A DNA stretch of 64,000 nucleotides from Psychrobacillus glaciei (GCF_008973485.1 NZ_CP031223.1:1550001-1614000); one strand, 5' to 3'; positions 52,070-63,043 are shown, counted from the first letter of the stretch. The notes: a model not told the origin generated them from the letters alone. Made by a program: numbers and translations.

Positions 52070-52421
52070 CTAATTATTTAATACATGAGATGCTTTAACA
52101 AACTTGTGTTCAAAAGATGAAGGGGATTCAACAGATTGAAAGTGTACATATAAAATAGTTGGATTGGTGAAGTTCCAGTGGTTGTGAAAAGCGCTAACTA
52201 TTAAATTATTATTCACTAAAGCTTTAACAAATTCGGGTAATTCTTCTTGAAGCACTTCTACTAGGACGGCCTTGAATGGTACCGTTTGGATTACGCTCCA
52301 GTTCTACTGAACAATCACCTTGTTTTAGACTAGCTTTTCCTTTAACGATTTGTTCATATTGATTGCAAATATTATGAATGTGCTCCAAGGACAGACGCTC
52401 CTGATCAATATTAATGAGAAA
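52070..52421 (-). pseudogene. Decayed DUF1259 (LppY/LpqO-like) gene
   Basis: Two frames on the minus strand together look like parts of a DUF1259 protein. The upstream frame (about 52421-52262) reads EHIHNICNQYEQIVKGKASL and then CSVELERNPNGTIQGRPSRS. The downstream frame (52255-52070) reads VLQEELPEFVKALVNNNLIV followed by AFHNHWNFTNPTILYVHFQS. The change of frame near 52260, the missing middle part and the absence of a start codon after the in-frame stop at about 52422 indicate a deletion and loss. The family match is from memory of its HNHW and HF motifs. Confidence 0.6.
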
Positions 52422-52643
52422 AAGTTAATTACCTCTTTTCTAAAATATTGGTGATTGAAAGTAAATAAATCTTGTCCAAAAGAGATATTGAAAAGTTAAG
52501 GGAGAGAAAAGGAAACAAGATAATATTATTTAAATAAAGTAATGAAGATTGACTATTTATTCAAACTAGTAATTGCATTTATTAATAGAGTGAAGCATTG
52601 GTTTGTACAAGCGGATCCAAAAGAATTGAAAGGAGGGAAATAT

Positions 52644-53240
52644 ATGTTATTTATTAAACCTTGTGAAGGACGTATTACCTCACGTTTTGGACAGTTGCGA
52701 AAAAACTCTGAAACTAATACTTCGAGGTTGCACAAAGGGGTAGACTTTGGTAGTGATGGAAGTCTAATAATCATTGCAGCAGCAGGTGGTATAGTGACGA
52801 GAGCAAAAGTTATAGAGGGATATGGTAATACAGTAACAATTGCTCATCAACTAAATGGCAAAGATTACGAAACATTGTACGCCCATCTCAAATCAATCTC
52901 AGTTAAAGTCGGACAGATTGTTAAGCAAAGTCAACAAGTCGGCATTAAAGGAGATACAGGAAATGCTACAGGAGTCAGTTTGCACTTTGAAATTCATATT
53001 CCAAAATATGCTGCCGGTCAACCGAATGCGGTAAATCCTTTAAATTATATCGTCGTTCAGGAAGTGGTAGAAATACAGAAACTTTTAGTAAAAGCAGGAT
53101 ATAAGATTGTTGTGGATGGAATTGAAGGACCAGCAACTGTTGCGGCGATTAAAGCATTTCAAAAATCTAAAGGATTAACACCCGACGGAATAGTGGGGCC
53201 GCTAACACTCGATGCGTTAAAAAAGAGTAAAAACAGTTAG
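52644..53240 (+). CDS. M23 peptidase with C-terminal peptidoglycan-binding domain, endolysin-like
   Basis: 198 aa from the ATG at 52644, behind an excellent AAAGGAGGG. Residues ~1-130 are an M23/LytM domain: zinc ligands HKGVD and the LHFE motif, plus YAHLKS. The first His of the usual HLH pair is Ser (GVSLHFE). Residues ~135-198 are a PG_binding_1 repeat (VDGIEGPATVAAIKAFQKSKGLTPDGIVG). No signal peptide, which suits a phage-type or mother-cell lysin. An upstream ATG (52542) gives 34 more residues, but without a good ribosome site. No phage genes adjoin it. Confidence 0.78.
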   Translation: MLFIKPCEGRITSRFGQLRKNSETNTSRLHKGVDFGSDGSLIIIAAAGGIVTRAKVIEGYGNTVTIAHQLNGKDYETLYAHLKSISVKVGQIVKQSQQVGIKGDTGNATGVSLHFEIHIPKYAAGQPNAVNPLNYIVVQEVVEIQKLLVKAGYKIVVDGIEGPATVAAIKAFQKSKGLTPDGIVGPLTLDALKKSKNS

Positions 53241-53265
53241 AGCAGAGAAACTAAAATGAGAAAGA

Positions 53266-53304
53266 AGACTTATCCGCTATTCTTTGGATAAGTCTTTTTT
53301 TTAG
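53266..53304 (+). terminator. Rho-independent terminator after the M23 gene
   Basis: AGACTTATCC / GGATAAGTCT with a 10-base loop, then eight Ts. The following gap to 53674 is AT-rich and shows no gene. Confidence 0.9.
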
Positions 53305-53674
53305 GTATGTAAGAAATTAATGAATTTTTTATTGAATGAAATGCTCTTGATAATTTTATGAAAAATTAATGTTATTACTAATCAATATGGGGAATAATCA
53401 TATTAACAATGAAAATTTTTATATAAAAGTGTTAATAGTATGTCCTAGAATATATTTTAAACTTTTTAACGTACAAGGTTGACTAGATAGAAAACTCAGA
53501 ATAATGAAGAGTAGTTGACTAATGAATAGTAATCTTATAGGATTTAAAAGATTAAAGAGTCCGTCAAGATAAATGATGACTAGTATCAAGTGGATATAGA
53601 ACAATTGGTTAAAAACTGTTCAAATTGAATTTTTTGTTTGTTTGTTTGGTGTATAAAATAAGGAGGAAAATGTG

Positions 53675-54487
53675 ATGAAAAAAAGTAAGGTTTTATTGGC
53701 TCTAGCAGTAACGTCGGCCTTGTTGTTAGGAGCTTGTGGTAATAATTCTACTAAAGTAACCGATAAAAATTCGTTAAAAGCTATTCAAGATAAAGGAGAA
53801 ATGACAGTAGGTATAATGGGTACTTATGCACCTTACAATTTTATGAATAAAGAGAACGAATACGATGGCTTTGACGTGGATATTGCAAAAGAATTATCGA
53901 AACGATTAGGTGTAGAAGCGAACTTTGTTGCGCAAGATTTTTCTGGACTTATACCTGGATTACAAAAAGGTAAATTCGACATTTTAGTAAGTCAAGTAAC
54001 CATAACGGACGATCGTAAAAAACAAATTGATTTTACAGAACCATATATTACAAATGATGTAAAAGTGATTGTAAAAGAGGATAATACAACGATTCAATCT
54101 GTAGAAGATTTCAAAGGGAAGAAAATTGCCGTAGGATTAGGAACTAATGATGAAGCATTTTTACGAAATGACTTAATGCCAAAAGTAGGAGACTTTAAAA
54201 TCAATACGTATGATGATGTAATCACCACCTTAAAAGATTTAGATGCAGGTCGGGCAGATGCAACAATTAATAACGTATACGCATTAAAACCTATTATTAA
54301 AGAAAATGGATTTAAAGTAAAAGTCGTTGGTTCACCTATAAAATCCGATAAAGCTGCCGTAGCTGCGAAAAAAGGGAATACAGAACTAGTAGATGCGTTA
54401 AATAAAGCATTGGCTGATATGAAGCAAGACGGTACATATAAAAAAATCTTCGTAAAATGGTTTGATGAAGAACCAATGGCCGAGTAA
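53675..54487 (+). CDS. Polar amino-acid ABC transporter, substrate-binding lipoprotein
   Basis: 270 aa, SBP_bac_3 family. Signal peptide with lipobox LLLGAC; mature domain opens with MTVGIMGTYAPYNFMN and has DGFDVDIAKEL and ITDDRKKQIDFTEPY. Likely substrate cystine or another polar amino acid; not determined. ATG at 53675 (or the GTG one codon before) after AAGGAGG. First gene of a three-gene importer. Confidence 0.88.
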   Translation: MKKSKVLLALAVTSALLLGACGNNSTKVTDKNSLKAIQDKGEMTVGIMGTYAPYNFMNKENEYDGFDVDIAKELSKRLGVEANFVAQDFSGLIPGLQKGKFDILVSQVTITDDRKKQIDFTEPYITNDVKVIVKEDNTTIQSVEDFKGKKIAVGLGTNDEAFLRNDLMPKVGDFKINTYDDVITTLKDLDAGRADATINNVYALKPIIKENGFKVKVVGSPIKSDKAAVAAKKGNTELVDALNKALADMKQDGTYKKIFVKWFDEEPMAE

Positions 54488-54505
54488 AGAAAGTAGGTAG
54501 TTTCC

Positions 54506-55147
54506 ATGGATGTAGTAATTGATAATTTGCCCTTTTTACTAAAAGGTGCTTACTATACTTTATTAATTACAGTGGTATCTATGTTTTTCGGTTTGATTAT
54601 TGGTTTAATTACAGCGATTGCTCGTTTAAAAGGCAATCGGTTCTTTCGTACAATAGCGAGAGTGTATGTATCAATTATTCGAGGAACGCCGCCACTTGTT
54701 CAAATCGTCATTGTATATTATGGTCTTGTTGATTATGGCATAGAATTAGGAGCGCTCACAGCGGCTTACATTGCACTGAGTATTAATATTGGAGCTTATG
54801 TTTCAGAAGCATTCCGTGGGGCTATTCAAGCAGTGCCATTAGGACAAACTGAAGCTGCACTTGCGACAGGGATGACGGAGGGGCAAGCTATTCGTCGTAT
54901 TGTCATCCCACAAGCAATTCGCATCGCTATACCACCACTTGGTAATACATTTGTTGGTATGTTAAAAGAAACTTCATTAGTATCGGTTATTGCTGTAACA
55001 GAGTTGTTACGTTCTGCTCAGTTATTAGTTGCACAATATTACGTGTATATGCCATTTTATTTATCGATTGCAGTGATGTACTGGATTATGAGTACGTTAT
55101 TTACATTTATTTTAAACAAAATAGAGAAACGACTATCGGTATACTAG
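54506..55147 (+). CDS. Polar amino-acid ABC transporter permease
   Basis: 213 aa HisM/TcyB-type permease with about five membrane segments and the ABC-coupling EAA loop (EAALATGMTEGQAIRRIVIPQ). SIIRGTPPLVQ is the family N-terminal motif. 18 bases after the binding protein. Confidence 0.92.
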   Translation: MDVVIDNLPFLLKGAYYTLLITVVSMFFGLIIGLITAIARLKGNRFFRTIARVYVSIIRGTPPLVQIVIVYYGLVDYGIELGALTAAYIALSINIGAYVSEAFRGAIQAVPLGQTEAALATGMTEGQAIRRIVIPQAIRIAIPPLGNTFVGMLKETSLVSVIAVTELLRSAQLLVAQYYVYMPFYLSIAVMYWIMSTLFTFILNKIEKRLSVY

Positions 55148-55160
55148 AGGGGGGAAAGTT

Positions 55161-55907
55161 TTGATACAAGCAATAGATTTATCCAAAAGCTATGGTCAAC
55201 ATGAGGTGTTAAAACATATTTCATTGACGATTCCTGCTCATCAAGTTGTCGCAGTCGTTGGGCCAAGTGGTTCAGGAAAAAGCACTTTTTTACGTTGTAT
55301 AAATGGACTAGAAATAATTACGAGCGGATCTATTTCTGTTAATGATCATCTGTTACAAGCGACAAATAAGAAAAAGGAACGCCAAAAAATAATTCATGCC
55401 ATCCGTCAAGATACCGGCATGGTGTTTCAGCAATTTAATTTATATCCACATAAAACGGTTATCGAAAATGTAATGGAAGCTTTAATTGTCGTCAAGAAAC
55501 AATCAAAAGAACTTGCAAAAAAAATGGCTACTGAGCTATTGAAACGTGTTGATCTCCAAGAAAAAGAAGGCGTTTATCCTTCCAAGCTGTCAGGTGGCCA
55601 ACAACAACGTGTTGCAATTGCTCGTGCACTTGCAATGGAACCACAAATCATGCTATTTGATGAACCGACATCAGCGTTAGATCCTGAACTAGTTGGAGAA
55701 GTACTAAAAGTGATGAAAGAATTAGCAGATGAAGGAATGACGATGGTGATCGTAACACATGAAATGAATTTTGCCCAAAATGTCGCGGATCGTATTTTGT
55801 TTATGGCGGATGGACAGATTATCGAGGATGCGGAACCAAAGGCGTTCTTTGCGCATCCCGTTACAGAGCGTGCACAAAAATTTTTAGCAAAAGTAAAAGA
55901 ATTTTAA
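55161..55907 (+). CDS. Polar amino-acid ABC transporter ATPase
   Basis: 248 aa GlnQ/TcyC-type ATPase: Walker A GPSGSGKST, Q-loop VFQQFNLYPHKT, signature LSGGQQQRVA, Walker B IMLFDEPTSALDPE. TTG start at 55161 after GAGGGGGGAAA. Completes the importer with the two preceding genes. Confidence 0.93.
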   Translation: MIQAIDLSKSYGQHEVLKHISLTIPAHQVVAVVGPSGSGKSTFLRCINGLEIITSGSISVNDHLLQATNKKKERQKIIHAIRQDTGMVFQQFNLYPHKTVIENVMEALIVVKKQSKELAKKMATELLKRVDLQEKEGVYPSKLSGGQQQRVAIARALAMEPQIMLFDEPTSALDPELVGEVLKVMKELADEGMTMVIVTHEMNFAQNVADRILFMADGQIIEDAEPKAFFAHPVTERAQKFLAKVKEF

Positions 55908-55927
55908 GAGCAGAAAGGTTGATAACG

Positions 55928-56347
55928 ATGGAAGTAAGAGCTATATGGCAAGGAGGACGTGCTTTTGAAGCAAAAGGTCCTTCAGGTTATCCGATGAATA
56001 TGGACGCAACACCTAATTATGGCGGGGAAGGACAAGCGCCTACACCAACAGAAATGTTACTTAGTGCCCTAGCAGGATGTATTGGAATAGATGTGACGAT
56101 GATCTTAAAACCACATTTAGAAAAAATGGAGTCCATCGAAATAATAGTTAAGGGTTCTAGACGAGAAGAATTGCCAACTGCGTTTACTGCAGCAGAGCTT
56201 ATATTTGATGTAAAAGGGGATATTGATGCGAAGAAAGTAGTTCGTGCGATTAAACTAGGAGAAGAAAAATATTGCGCTGTATCCGCGTCTTTGAAGGCAG
56301 ATATCACTCATCGTTTAATTTTGAATGGTATAGAAATTGAATTTTAG
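55928..56347 (+). CDS. OsmC/Ohr-family peroxidase-like protein
   Basis: 139 aa. OsmC fold with the conserved first cysteine in LLSALAGCIGIDVTMIL and the second in EEKYCAVSASLKA, the pair used to reduce organic hydroperoxides. ATG at 55928 has GAAAGG 9 bases before it. It ends the transcription unit of the amino-acid importer; the link to cystine or sulfur supply is an inference. Confidence 0.87.
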   Translation: MEVRAIWQGGRAFEAKGPSGYPMNMDATPNYGGEGQAPTPTEMLLSALAGCIGIDVTMILKPHLEKMESIEIIVKGSRREELPTAFTAAELIFDVKGDIDAKKVVRAIKLGEEKYCAVSASLKADITHRLILNGIEIEF

Positions 56348-56489
56348 GAAAACGATTGATGGTGTTTTTTGAATAATAAGTACAAAAAAGTGAATCAAAT
56401 TCAATCAACTCAACTAAAGTGTTAATTAACAAAAAAAATTCTTTTGCATATCCTTATAAATAGAGATCAATGGTCTTGGGGAGGAAAAT

Positions 56490-57059
56490 ATGCATTGGAT
56501 AACAATTATCCTGATAGGGATAGCAGCTAATTTAGACAATTTAGGAATAAGTTTGGCCTATGGAATAAAACAAACTAAAATCCCTATATTTTCGAACGTA
56601 ACAATTGCAATTATTTCTATGGTGGTCTCTTATGTTGCAATCGTAAGTGGAGAACTAGTCACATCGTATATTCCAACCATACTTGCAAACTTCTTAGGTA
56701 GTTTCCTACTATGTATTATTGGTTTGTGGACTATTTTATCGAATAGATTTTCAAATAAGGATTCTTCCAATAGAACAGAAAACATTGATAAAGATGGAAA
56801 CAATATCATTTCAATTAGAGAAGCAATTACCTTAGGATTTATCTTATCTGTAAACTGTTTGGTAAGTGGAATTGCAATTGGAGCAAGTGGAATTTCTGCT
56901 ATTTGGACTGTTATTTCTATTGGATTTTTTTCAGTTTTAACAGTTGGAATTGGAAGTCGTTTTGGTTTGTTACTGAATAAAACGTTTATTGGTAACTATT
57001 CAATAACCATTTCGGGATGGTTACTTATTTTTATTGGGATTTATGAGATGTTTGACTAA
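56490..57059 (+). CDS. YtaF/MntP-like sporulation membrane protein
   Basis: 189 aa with six predicted membrane helices. The paired family motifs are ANLDNLGISLAYGI near the N-terminus and NCLVSGIAIGASGIS in the second half, with a hydrophilic loop between (~85-110). YtaF in B. subtilis is a sporulation membrane protein related to manganese exporter MntP; transport is plausible but unproven. Confidence 0.8.
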   Translation: MHWITIILIGIAANLDNLGISLAYGIKQTKIPIFSNVTIAIISMVVSYVAIVSGELVTSYIPTILANFLGSFLLCIIGLWTILSNRFSNKDSSNRTENIDKDGNNIISIREAITLGFILSVNCLVSGIAIGASGISAIWTVISIGFFSVLTVGIGSRFGLLLNKTFIGNYSITISGWLLIFIGIYEMFD

Positions 57060-57069
57060 GCTTTTTAAA

Positions 57070-57105
57070 GACTTCTACTATAAATTTGTAGAGGTTTTTT
57101 TATAA
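57070..57105 (+). terminator. Terminator after YtaF-like gene
   Basis: CTTCTAC / GTAGAGG with a 9-base loop, then seven Ts. Confidence 0.8.
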
Positions 57106-57209
57106 TTTTCGAAGTAATAATAACTTTAAATGTTCATTCACATGCAATAGATTATTTATGGAGATTTTCATATATATTTAGGGTATAAATTTCAGCAGAA
57201 ACGGAAGGT

Positions 57210-57392
57210 TTAAATTTTGACTTCCCCATTTATTTTGGTTTTTGTATATTTTGCGACGCTATCTTTATATATTTTATTTAGGTCTTTACAAATGCTAAAG
57301 TAATCTTCCGCTTCATGACTTGATTGTGGGGCAGCTACGAAAAACTCCAAAATTAGAATCGTTGAAAGCAATGTAAGTGCAAAAACATTCAC
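57210..57392 (-). CDS. Small hypothetical protein with N-terminal hydrophobic segment
   Basis: 60 aa from a GTG with a weak GGAAAA upstream. A hydrophobic N-terminus (FALTLLSTILILEFFVAAPQ) precedes a polar Lys-rich tail, so it could be secreted or membrane-anchored. It lies beyond the lexA terminator on the same strand, with no visible promoter of its own. Not recognised. Confidence 0.35.
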   Translation of the reverse strand: MNVFALTLLSTILILEFFVAAPQSSHEAEDYFSICKDLNKIYKDSVAKYTKTKINGEVKI

Positions 57393-57423
57393 ATTAATTT
57401 TTCCGATTTTTAAATATTAAAAT

Positions 57424-57460
57424 AAAAACCCCTCAACCAAAAAGGTAAAGGGGTTTTTTC
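57424..57460 (-). terminator. Terminator of lexA
   Basis: On the minus strand CCCCTTTACC / GGTTGAGGGG is followed by TTTTTATT. On the plus strand the other arm ends in TTTTTT, so it may work in both directions. Confidence 0.85.
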
Positions 57461-57557
57461 GATGACTAAAACAAAAATGTCCACTTTTCGTTTTAGTATG
57501 ATATCGGCTCTACATCATAATAAGCTTTATAGTAGAATATGTCAAGTTACAAAGGGT

Positions 57558-58175
57558 TTATTGCATATGACGATAAACACCAACGACTTTACCTAGTATC
57601 GTTACTTCATTGACGATAATTGGATCCATCGAAGAGTTTTCTGGTTGCAGACGGAAAAAAGATTTTTCTTTAAAGAAACGTTTTACAGTTGCTTCATCAT
57701 CTTCTGTCATAGCAACAACTATTTCGCCATTATTAGCAGATTGTTGTTGTTTAACAACAACGTAATCTCCATTTAATATTCCTGCTTCTATCATACTGTC
57801 TCCCATAATTTCAAGCATGAACAAGTGATCATCTGAAGTACCGAATGTTTCAGGAAGAGGGAAAAACTCTTCCACATTTTCGATTGCTGTAATTGGAAGT
57901 CCAGCTGTTACTTTACCGATTAAAGGCACGTGAACTACACCTTGTTTTTCTATCGAATTTGCACCGTTTAGTATCTCAATTGCACGTGGTTTAGTAGGAT
58001 CTCTTCTTATCAATCCTTTACTTTCCAATCTAGCTAAATGGCCATGTACAGTTGAGCTAGAAGCTAGTCCTACTGCTTCACCTATCTCGCGTACGGAAGG
58101 TGGATATCCTTTTTTTCGTACTTCCTCTTTTATAAACGCTAAAATATCTTCTTGTCTTTTAGATGCTTTCTTCAA
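57558..58175 (-). CDS. lexA: LexA, SOS repressor
   Basis: 205 aa from a TTG at 58175 (product [12 protein letters not shown], aligned in length with B. subtilis LexA); a GTG at 58184 is within the AGAGGTG ribosome site. Winged helix at ~1-65 ([21 protein letters not shown]), cleavage-site Ala-Gly in VTAGLPIT, catalytic Ser in GDSMIEAGI and Lys in [15 protein letters not shown]. RecA filaments promote self-cleavage. Divergent from yneA with LexA boxes between. Confidence 0.96.
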   Translation of the reverse strand: MKKASKRQEDILAFIKEEVRKKGYPPSVREIGEAVGLASSSTVHGHLARLESKGLIRRDPTKPRAIEILNGANSIEKQGVVHVPLIGKVTAGLPITAIENVEEFFPLPETFGTSDDHLFMLEIMGDSMIEAGILNGDYVVVKQQQSANNGEIVVAMTEDDEATVKRFFKEKSFFRLQPENSSMDPIIVNEVTILGKVVGVYRHMQ

Positions 58176-58222
58176 TACATTCACCTCTTTTAAATAATAT
58201 TAATTTTTTCTTTCTTATTTAC

Positions 58223-58328
58223 AGTATATCAGTCTCTAAATCAATATGCAAACATAGGTTCTGAAAAGGTATTGACAAAAAACATGTGTTCGTTTTATTA
58301 TGAAGTTATACAAACGAACAAGCATTCT
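58223..58328. promoter_or_regulatory. lexA-yneA divergent promoters with three LexA boxes
   Basis: Minus strand: -35 TTGCAT (58246-58251) and -10 TATACT (58223-58228), spacing 17, with LexA-like box CAAACATAGGTTCT (58249-58262) over the -35. Plus strand: TTGACA (58272-58277) and TATTAT (58296-58301), spacing 18. A box AAAACATGTGTTCG (58279-58292) lies in the spacer and CGAACAAGCATTCT (58315-58328) downstream. Each box keeps most of CGAAC-N4-GTTCG. Confidence 0.8.
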
Positions 58329-58345
58329 AAAATGGGGGTTTTTTG

Positions 58346-59307
<962 letters not shown>

Positions 59308-59372
59308 AGGCTTGCACTCTGTGTGTTTTTTCCTTACCTTTAAATTAGAATAAAATTTAAAGGGTGAATCTT

Positions 59373-59606
59373 ATGTTAAGTAAAGAAAAAATTGCACGAA
59401 TAAGTGAACTTTCAAGGAAATCAAAATCAACTGGATTATCTATTGAAGAAGCAAAGGAACAAAGTGCATTAAGAAAAGAATATTTAGAGACATTTCGTGC
59501 AACAATGAGGGATACAATTGAAAGCGTAAAAGTAATAGACCCTGCTGGTAATGATGTCACTCCTCTTAAGGTAAAACAGGCTAAAAAAGGGAAATTTCTG
59601 AATTAA
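59373..59606 (+). CDS. ynzC: YnzC (DUF896)
   Basis: 77 aa, helical-hairpin DUF896 protein. MLSKEKIARISELSRKSKST and the EYLETFRATMRDTIESVKV segment are typical. The ATG at 59373 is 8 bases after AAAGGG; an in-frame GTG at 59364 is too close. Third gene of the SOS operon in B. subtilis; function unknown. Confidence 0.9.
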   Translation: MLSKEKIARISELSRKSKSTGLSIEEAKEQSALRKEYLETFRATMRDTIESVKVIDPAGNDVTPLKVKQAKKGKFLN

Positions 59607-59691
59607 CTAATCATTAAGAAACCATTGATAATGCATACATTGTTGTCTAAACTAGAAGTATAGAAAAAATTAGCTCGAGAGGATGTTACAA

Positions 59692-61692
59692 ATGTCATTA
59701 CAATCAGATTTGCTTGCAATTAATACTATCCGTACTTTATCTATTGATGCAATAGATAAAGCAAACTCCGGTCATCCAGGTCTTCCGATGGGGGCCGCAC
59801 CAATGGCATATACGCTTTGGACAAAACATCTACGCCATAACCCAAATAATCCAAACTGGTTTAATCGTGACCGTTTTGTTTTATCAGCGGGGCATGGATC
59901 TATGCTTTTATATAGTTTACTTCATCTTGGTGGGTATGACTTACCAATGGAAGAGATTAAGAATTTCCGTCAATGGAATTCAAAAACACCAGGTCATCCC
60001 GAGTTTCGTCATACAGCGGGTGTAGAAGCAACTACTGGGCCTTTAGGGCAAGGAATTGGAATGGCTGTAGGAATGGCGATGGCAGAGGCACACTTGGCCG
60101 CTACGTACAATCGTCCAAACTTTGAAGTTGTGGATCATTACACATTTGGACTTTGTGGAGATGGGGATTTAATGGAGGGTGTAGCAGCAGAGGCAATCTC
60201 GCTTGCTGGACATTTACAATTAGATAAATTAATTGTTTTATACGATAGTAATGATATTTCTTTAGATGGTGACTTGCATAAATCGTTCTCTGAGAAAATA
60301 GAAAAACGTTTTGAATCATATGGATGGAATTATATTTTCGTGCAAGACGGAAATGACATTGAAGCTATTTCCACTGCAATTGAAAAAGCTAAATCTCAAA
60401 ACGATAAACCCACAATTATTGAGGTTAAAACAGTAATTGGATTTGGTTCACCGAACAGAGCAGGGAAATCTGACGCTCATGGTATGCCACTTGGAAAAGA
60501 AGAGTCACTTTTAGCGAAAGCGGCATACAAATGGTCATCTGAAGAAGATTTCTATGTGCCAGAAGAAGTATATGAAACGTTTAAAGAAGCTTCTAATCTT
60601 CTTGGTGTGGCAGAAGAAGGAGTTTGGAATGAAAAGTTTAATGCGTATTCTTCGGAGTTTCCTGAACTTGCAGCTACTTTAAAACAAGCAATTAGCGGAG
60701 ATCTACCTGAAAACTTTGATACTGCGATGAAAGTTTATGAAGAAGGGACATCACATGCAACTCGTTCCGCTTCAGGTGATGCCATTAATGCTATAGCGCA
60801 AAACTTACCATCTTTCTTCGGAGGTAGTGCGGACTTAGCTGGATCAAACAAAACGACGATGAAAAATGCAGGAGACTTTTCTGCTGACAATTACGAGGGT
60901 AAAAACATTTGGTTTGGTGTACGTGAATTTGCAATGGGCACTGCTCTTAACGGTATGGCACTTCATGGTGGGTTACATGTGTTTGGTGGTACATTCTTCG
61001 TATTCAGTGACTATGTGAGACCAGCTATTCGACTATCTGCTCTTATGGGACTTCCAGTAACGTATGTGTTTACTCATGATAGTATTGCAGTTGGGGAAGA
61101 TGGTCCAACGCATGAGCCGATCGAACATTTAGCTTCACTACGTGCAATGCCAGGTTTATCTGTAATCCGTCCTGCAGATGCTATTGAAACAAATGAAGCA
61201 TGGAAGCTTGCGGTTTCATCGAAAGATCATCCGACAGTACTTGTTCTTTCAAGACAAAACTTGCCTACCCTTAAAGGATCAGTGGAGCAAGCAAGCGAAG
61301 GCGTTTCAAAAGGTGCATATATTGTTTCTCCAAGTGATAATGCGGAAGCAATACTTCTTGCAACTGGATCAGAAGTTAGTCTTGCAGTGGAAGCACAAAA
61401 AGCGCTTGCAAGCGAAGGAATTCAAGTTTCTGTAGTATCTATGCCATCATGGGATCTTTTTGAACTACAAGATGATGCATATAAAAAATCAGTACTTCCA
61501 TCACATTTAACGAAACGTCTTGCTATTGAAATGGGTTCTTCTCTTGGATGGCATCGTTATGTTGGGTTTGAAGGAGATGTTATCGCTATCGACAAATTTG
61601 GCGCTAGTGCACCAGGTGAAATTGTGATGAGAGAATACGGTTTCTCTGTAGAAAATGTCGTTACTAAAATGAAAAATTTACTTCAAAAATAA
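59692..61692 (+). CDS. tkt: Transketolase
   Basis: 666 aa TPP enzyme of the pentose phosphate pathway that moves two-carbon units between sugar phosphates. N-terminal [23 protein letters not shown] motif [13 protein letters not shown]; sugar-phosphate region RTAxxEx-like segments and [15 protein letters not shown]-terminal [12 protein letters not shown] at 59692 follows GAGAGG by ~9 bases; the ATG at 59683 is too close to it. Confidence 0.96.
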   Translation: MSLQSDLLAINTIRTLSIDAIDKANSGHPGLPMGAAPMAYTLWTKHLRHNPNNPNWFNRDRFVLSAGHGSMLLYSLLHLGGYDLPMEEIKNFRQWNSKTPGHPEFRHTAGVEATTGPLGQGIGMAVGMAMAEAHLAATYNRPNFEVVDHYTFGLCGDGDLMEGVAAEAISLAGHLQLDKLIVLYDSNDISLDGDLHKSFSEKIEKRFESYGWNYIFVQDGNDIEAISTAIEKAKSQNDKPTIIEVKTVIGFGSPNRAGKSDAHGMPLGKEESLLAKAAYKWSSEEDFYVPEEVYETFKEASNLLGVAEEGVWNEKFNAYSSEFPELAATLKQAISGDLPENFDTAMKVYEEGTSHATRSASGDAINAIAQNLPSFFGGSADLAGSNKTTMKNAGDFSADNYEGKNIWFGVREFAMGTALNGMALHGGLHVFGGTFFVFSDYVRPAIRLSALMGLPVTYVFTHDSIAVGEDGPTHEPIEHLASLRAMPGLSVIRPADAIETNEAWKLAVSSKDHPTVLVLSRQNLPTLKGSVEQASEGVSKGAYIVSPSDNAEAILLATGSEVSLAVEAQKALASEGIQVSVVSMPSWDLFELQDDAYKKSVLPSHLTKRLAIEMGSSLGWHRYVGFEGDVIAIDKFGASAPGEIVMREYGFSVENVVTKMKNLLQK

Positions 61693-61699
61693 AACATAT

Positions 61700-61750
61700 G
61701 AGGTAGTTCGAGTGACTCCGGAAAAGGGAACTTCGAGCTACCTCTTTTTC
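61700..61750 (+). terminator. Terminator after tkt
   Basis: GAGGTAG-T-TCGA / TCGA-G-CTACCTC stem with a longer loop, then TTTTTC. Confidence 0.88.
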
Positions 61751-61858
61751 ATAATTATTTTTAAAATTATAATTAAATATAGAATGCATTAAGAATCTAT
61801 AGTATAATTTTCAATGGTGTCTTGTACACGTAGACAAGATTGTAAAGGAGGAGAAATT

Positions 61859-62080
61859 ATGTTAGCTACATGGATTTGGATTATTATCGTAATTGTTGCG
61901 TTAATCGGTGGTGCAGCAATTGGATTTTTTGCGGCACGTAAATATATGATGAAATATTTAAAAGAAAATCCACCTATCAATGAACAAATGCTTCGAATGA
62001 TGATGGCACAAATGGGTCGTAAGCCTTCTGAAAAACAAGTAAAACAAATGATGAATCAAATGAATAAAATGCAAAAATAA
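61859..62080 (+). CDS. yneF: YneF, small membrane protein (UPF0154)
   Basis: 73 aa with one N-terminal membrane helix ([21 protein letters not shown]) and a basic cytoplasmic tail ([20 protein letters not shown] and Met-rich repeats). ATG at 61859 after AAAGGAGGAG. UPF0154; function unknown. Follows tkt as in B. subtilis. Confidence 0.92.
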   Translation: MLATWIWIIIVIVALIGGAAIGFFAARKYMMKYLKENPPINEQMLRMMMAQMGRKPSEKQVKQMMNQMNKMQK

Positions 62081-62107
62081 AAGCACTCACTTTCGAGTGC
62101 TTTTATT
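62077..62107. terminator. Bidirectional terminator between yneF and the hydrolase
   Basis: AATAAAAGCACTC / GAGTGCTTTTATT with a 7-base loop serves both converging genes. Confidence 0.88.
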
Positions 62108-63032
62108 TATTTAGTAAATTATTTTGTTGTAAAAAATCTGCAACTACTTGTTCGTATTCTTCACTATTTTCATTAAATGATTTGGCATGAGCCCCTAATT
62201 CAAATAGTTTCAATGATTTTGGACCTTTTTTCTTCTCAAACAATTCTTCCGTCATTTTAGGAAGAATAAAATCATCCTGTAAACTATGGATAAAAAGTAC
62301 GGGTTTTTCTATATGATCCACTACATCGATGGGAGATACAAGATTTAATGTATATCCGTCGCGCATTTTTAAAAATAAGTTCGCAAAACGTATTGCTAAG
62401 CTGGAGCGAAGGGGCGTAGTTTGACGCATAATATTCATCACTTGATCTTCGAAATCTGAAAAAGAACAATCAGAAATATAAAAATCTGCGTCATCTTTTA
62501 TGGAACCTGCATACAGTAGTGTAGTTGCTGCACCCATCGATTCTCCATGAATTCCAATAATGGCATTGTCACCTGCCCGCTCTCGCACTACTTCAATAAT
62601 GGATTGTAAGTCAATCTTTTCATAAAAACCAAAACTAGTTGTTTTTCCACCAGAATCTCCATGGCGCCGATGATCATATACAACGCTGTTGAATCCTAAT
62701 CGTTCAAACATTCGTACAAATCTTAGTGAATTAATTTTATTTTCCGTTACTCCGTGACAAATAACGACATAATTATTTGTTGGTAATGGTTCTACAAATA
62801 TCGCTTTAAGTGAGTAACCGTTTTTTGACTCAATCCATTTTTCGGTTTTATTGACGGTATTAAACCAAGCCTCGTCAAAGCGTTTAGATGTAATCTCTCG
62901 TTTTAATATAAATTCATCTTCTTTTTTCTTCATATACATGAGCTTATTTGTCACGAAATAGCCTAGAACAGTAGCGGTAGCGGTTAAAATACTAGTTAAT
63001 ACACTAGTCCAAATGATTACACGTTTTTTCAT
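62103..63032 (-). CDS. Membrane-anchored alpha/beta hydrolase
   Basis: 309 aa. One N-terminal helix (VIIWTSVLTSILTATATVLG) precedes an alpha/beta hydrolase domain of the BAAT/peptidase-S9-like type; the nucleophile elbow is GIHGESMGAAT, the acid lies in HSLQDDFILP, and a likely His is in ELGAHAKS. The catalytic Ser is thus intact. Related proteins are annotated YqkD. Substrate unknown. It starts 11 bases after the HMG-CoA lyase stop. Confidence 0.85.
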   Translation of the reverse strand: MKKRVIIWTSVLTSILTATATVLGYFVTNKLMYMKKKEDEFILKREITSKRFDEAWFNTVNKTEKWIESKNGYSLKAIFVEPLPTNNYVVICHGVTENKINSLRFVRMFERLGFNSVVYDHRRHGDSGGKTTSFGFYEKIDLQSIIEVVRERAGDNAIIGIHGESMGAATTLLYAGSIKDDADFYISDCSFSDFEDQVMNIMRQTTPLRSSLAIRFANLFLKMRDGYTLNLVSPIDVVDHIEKPVLFIHSLQDDFILPKMTEELFEKKKGPKSLKLFELGAHAKSFNENSEEYEQVVADFLQQNNLLNK

Positions 63033-63043
63033 CGCAACAACCC

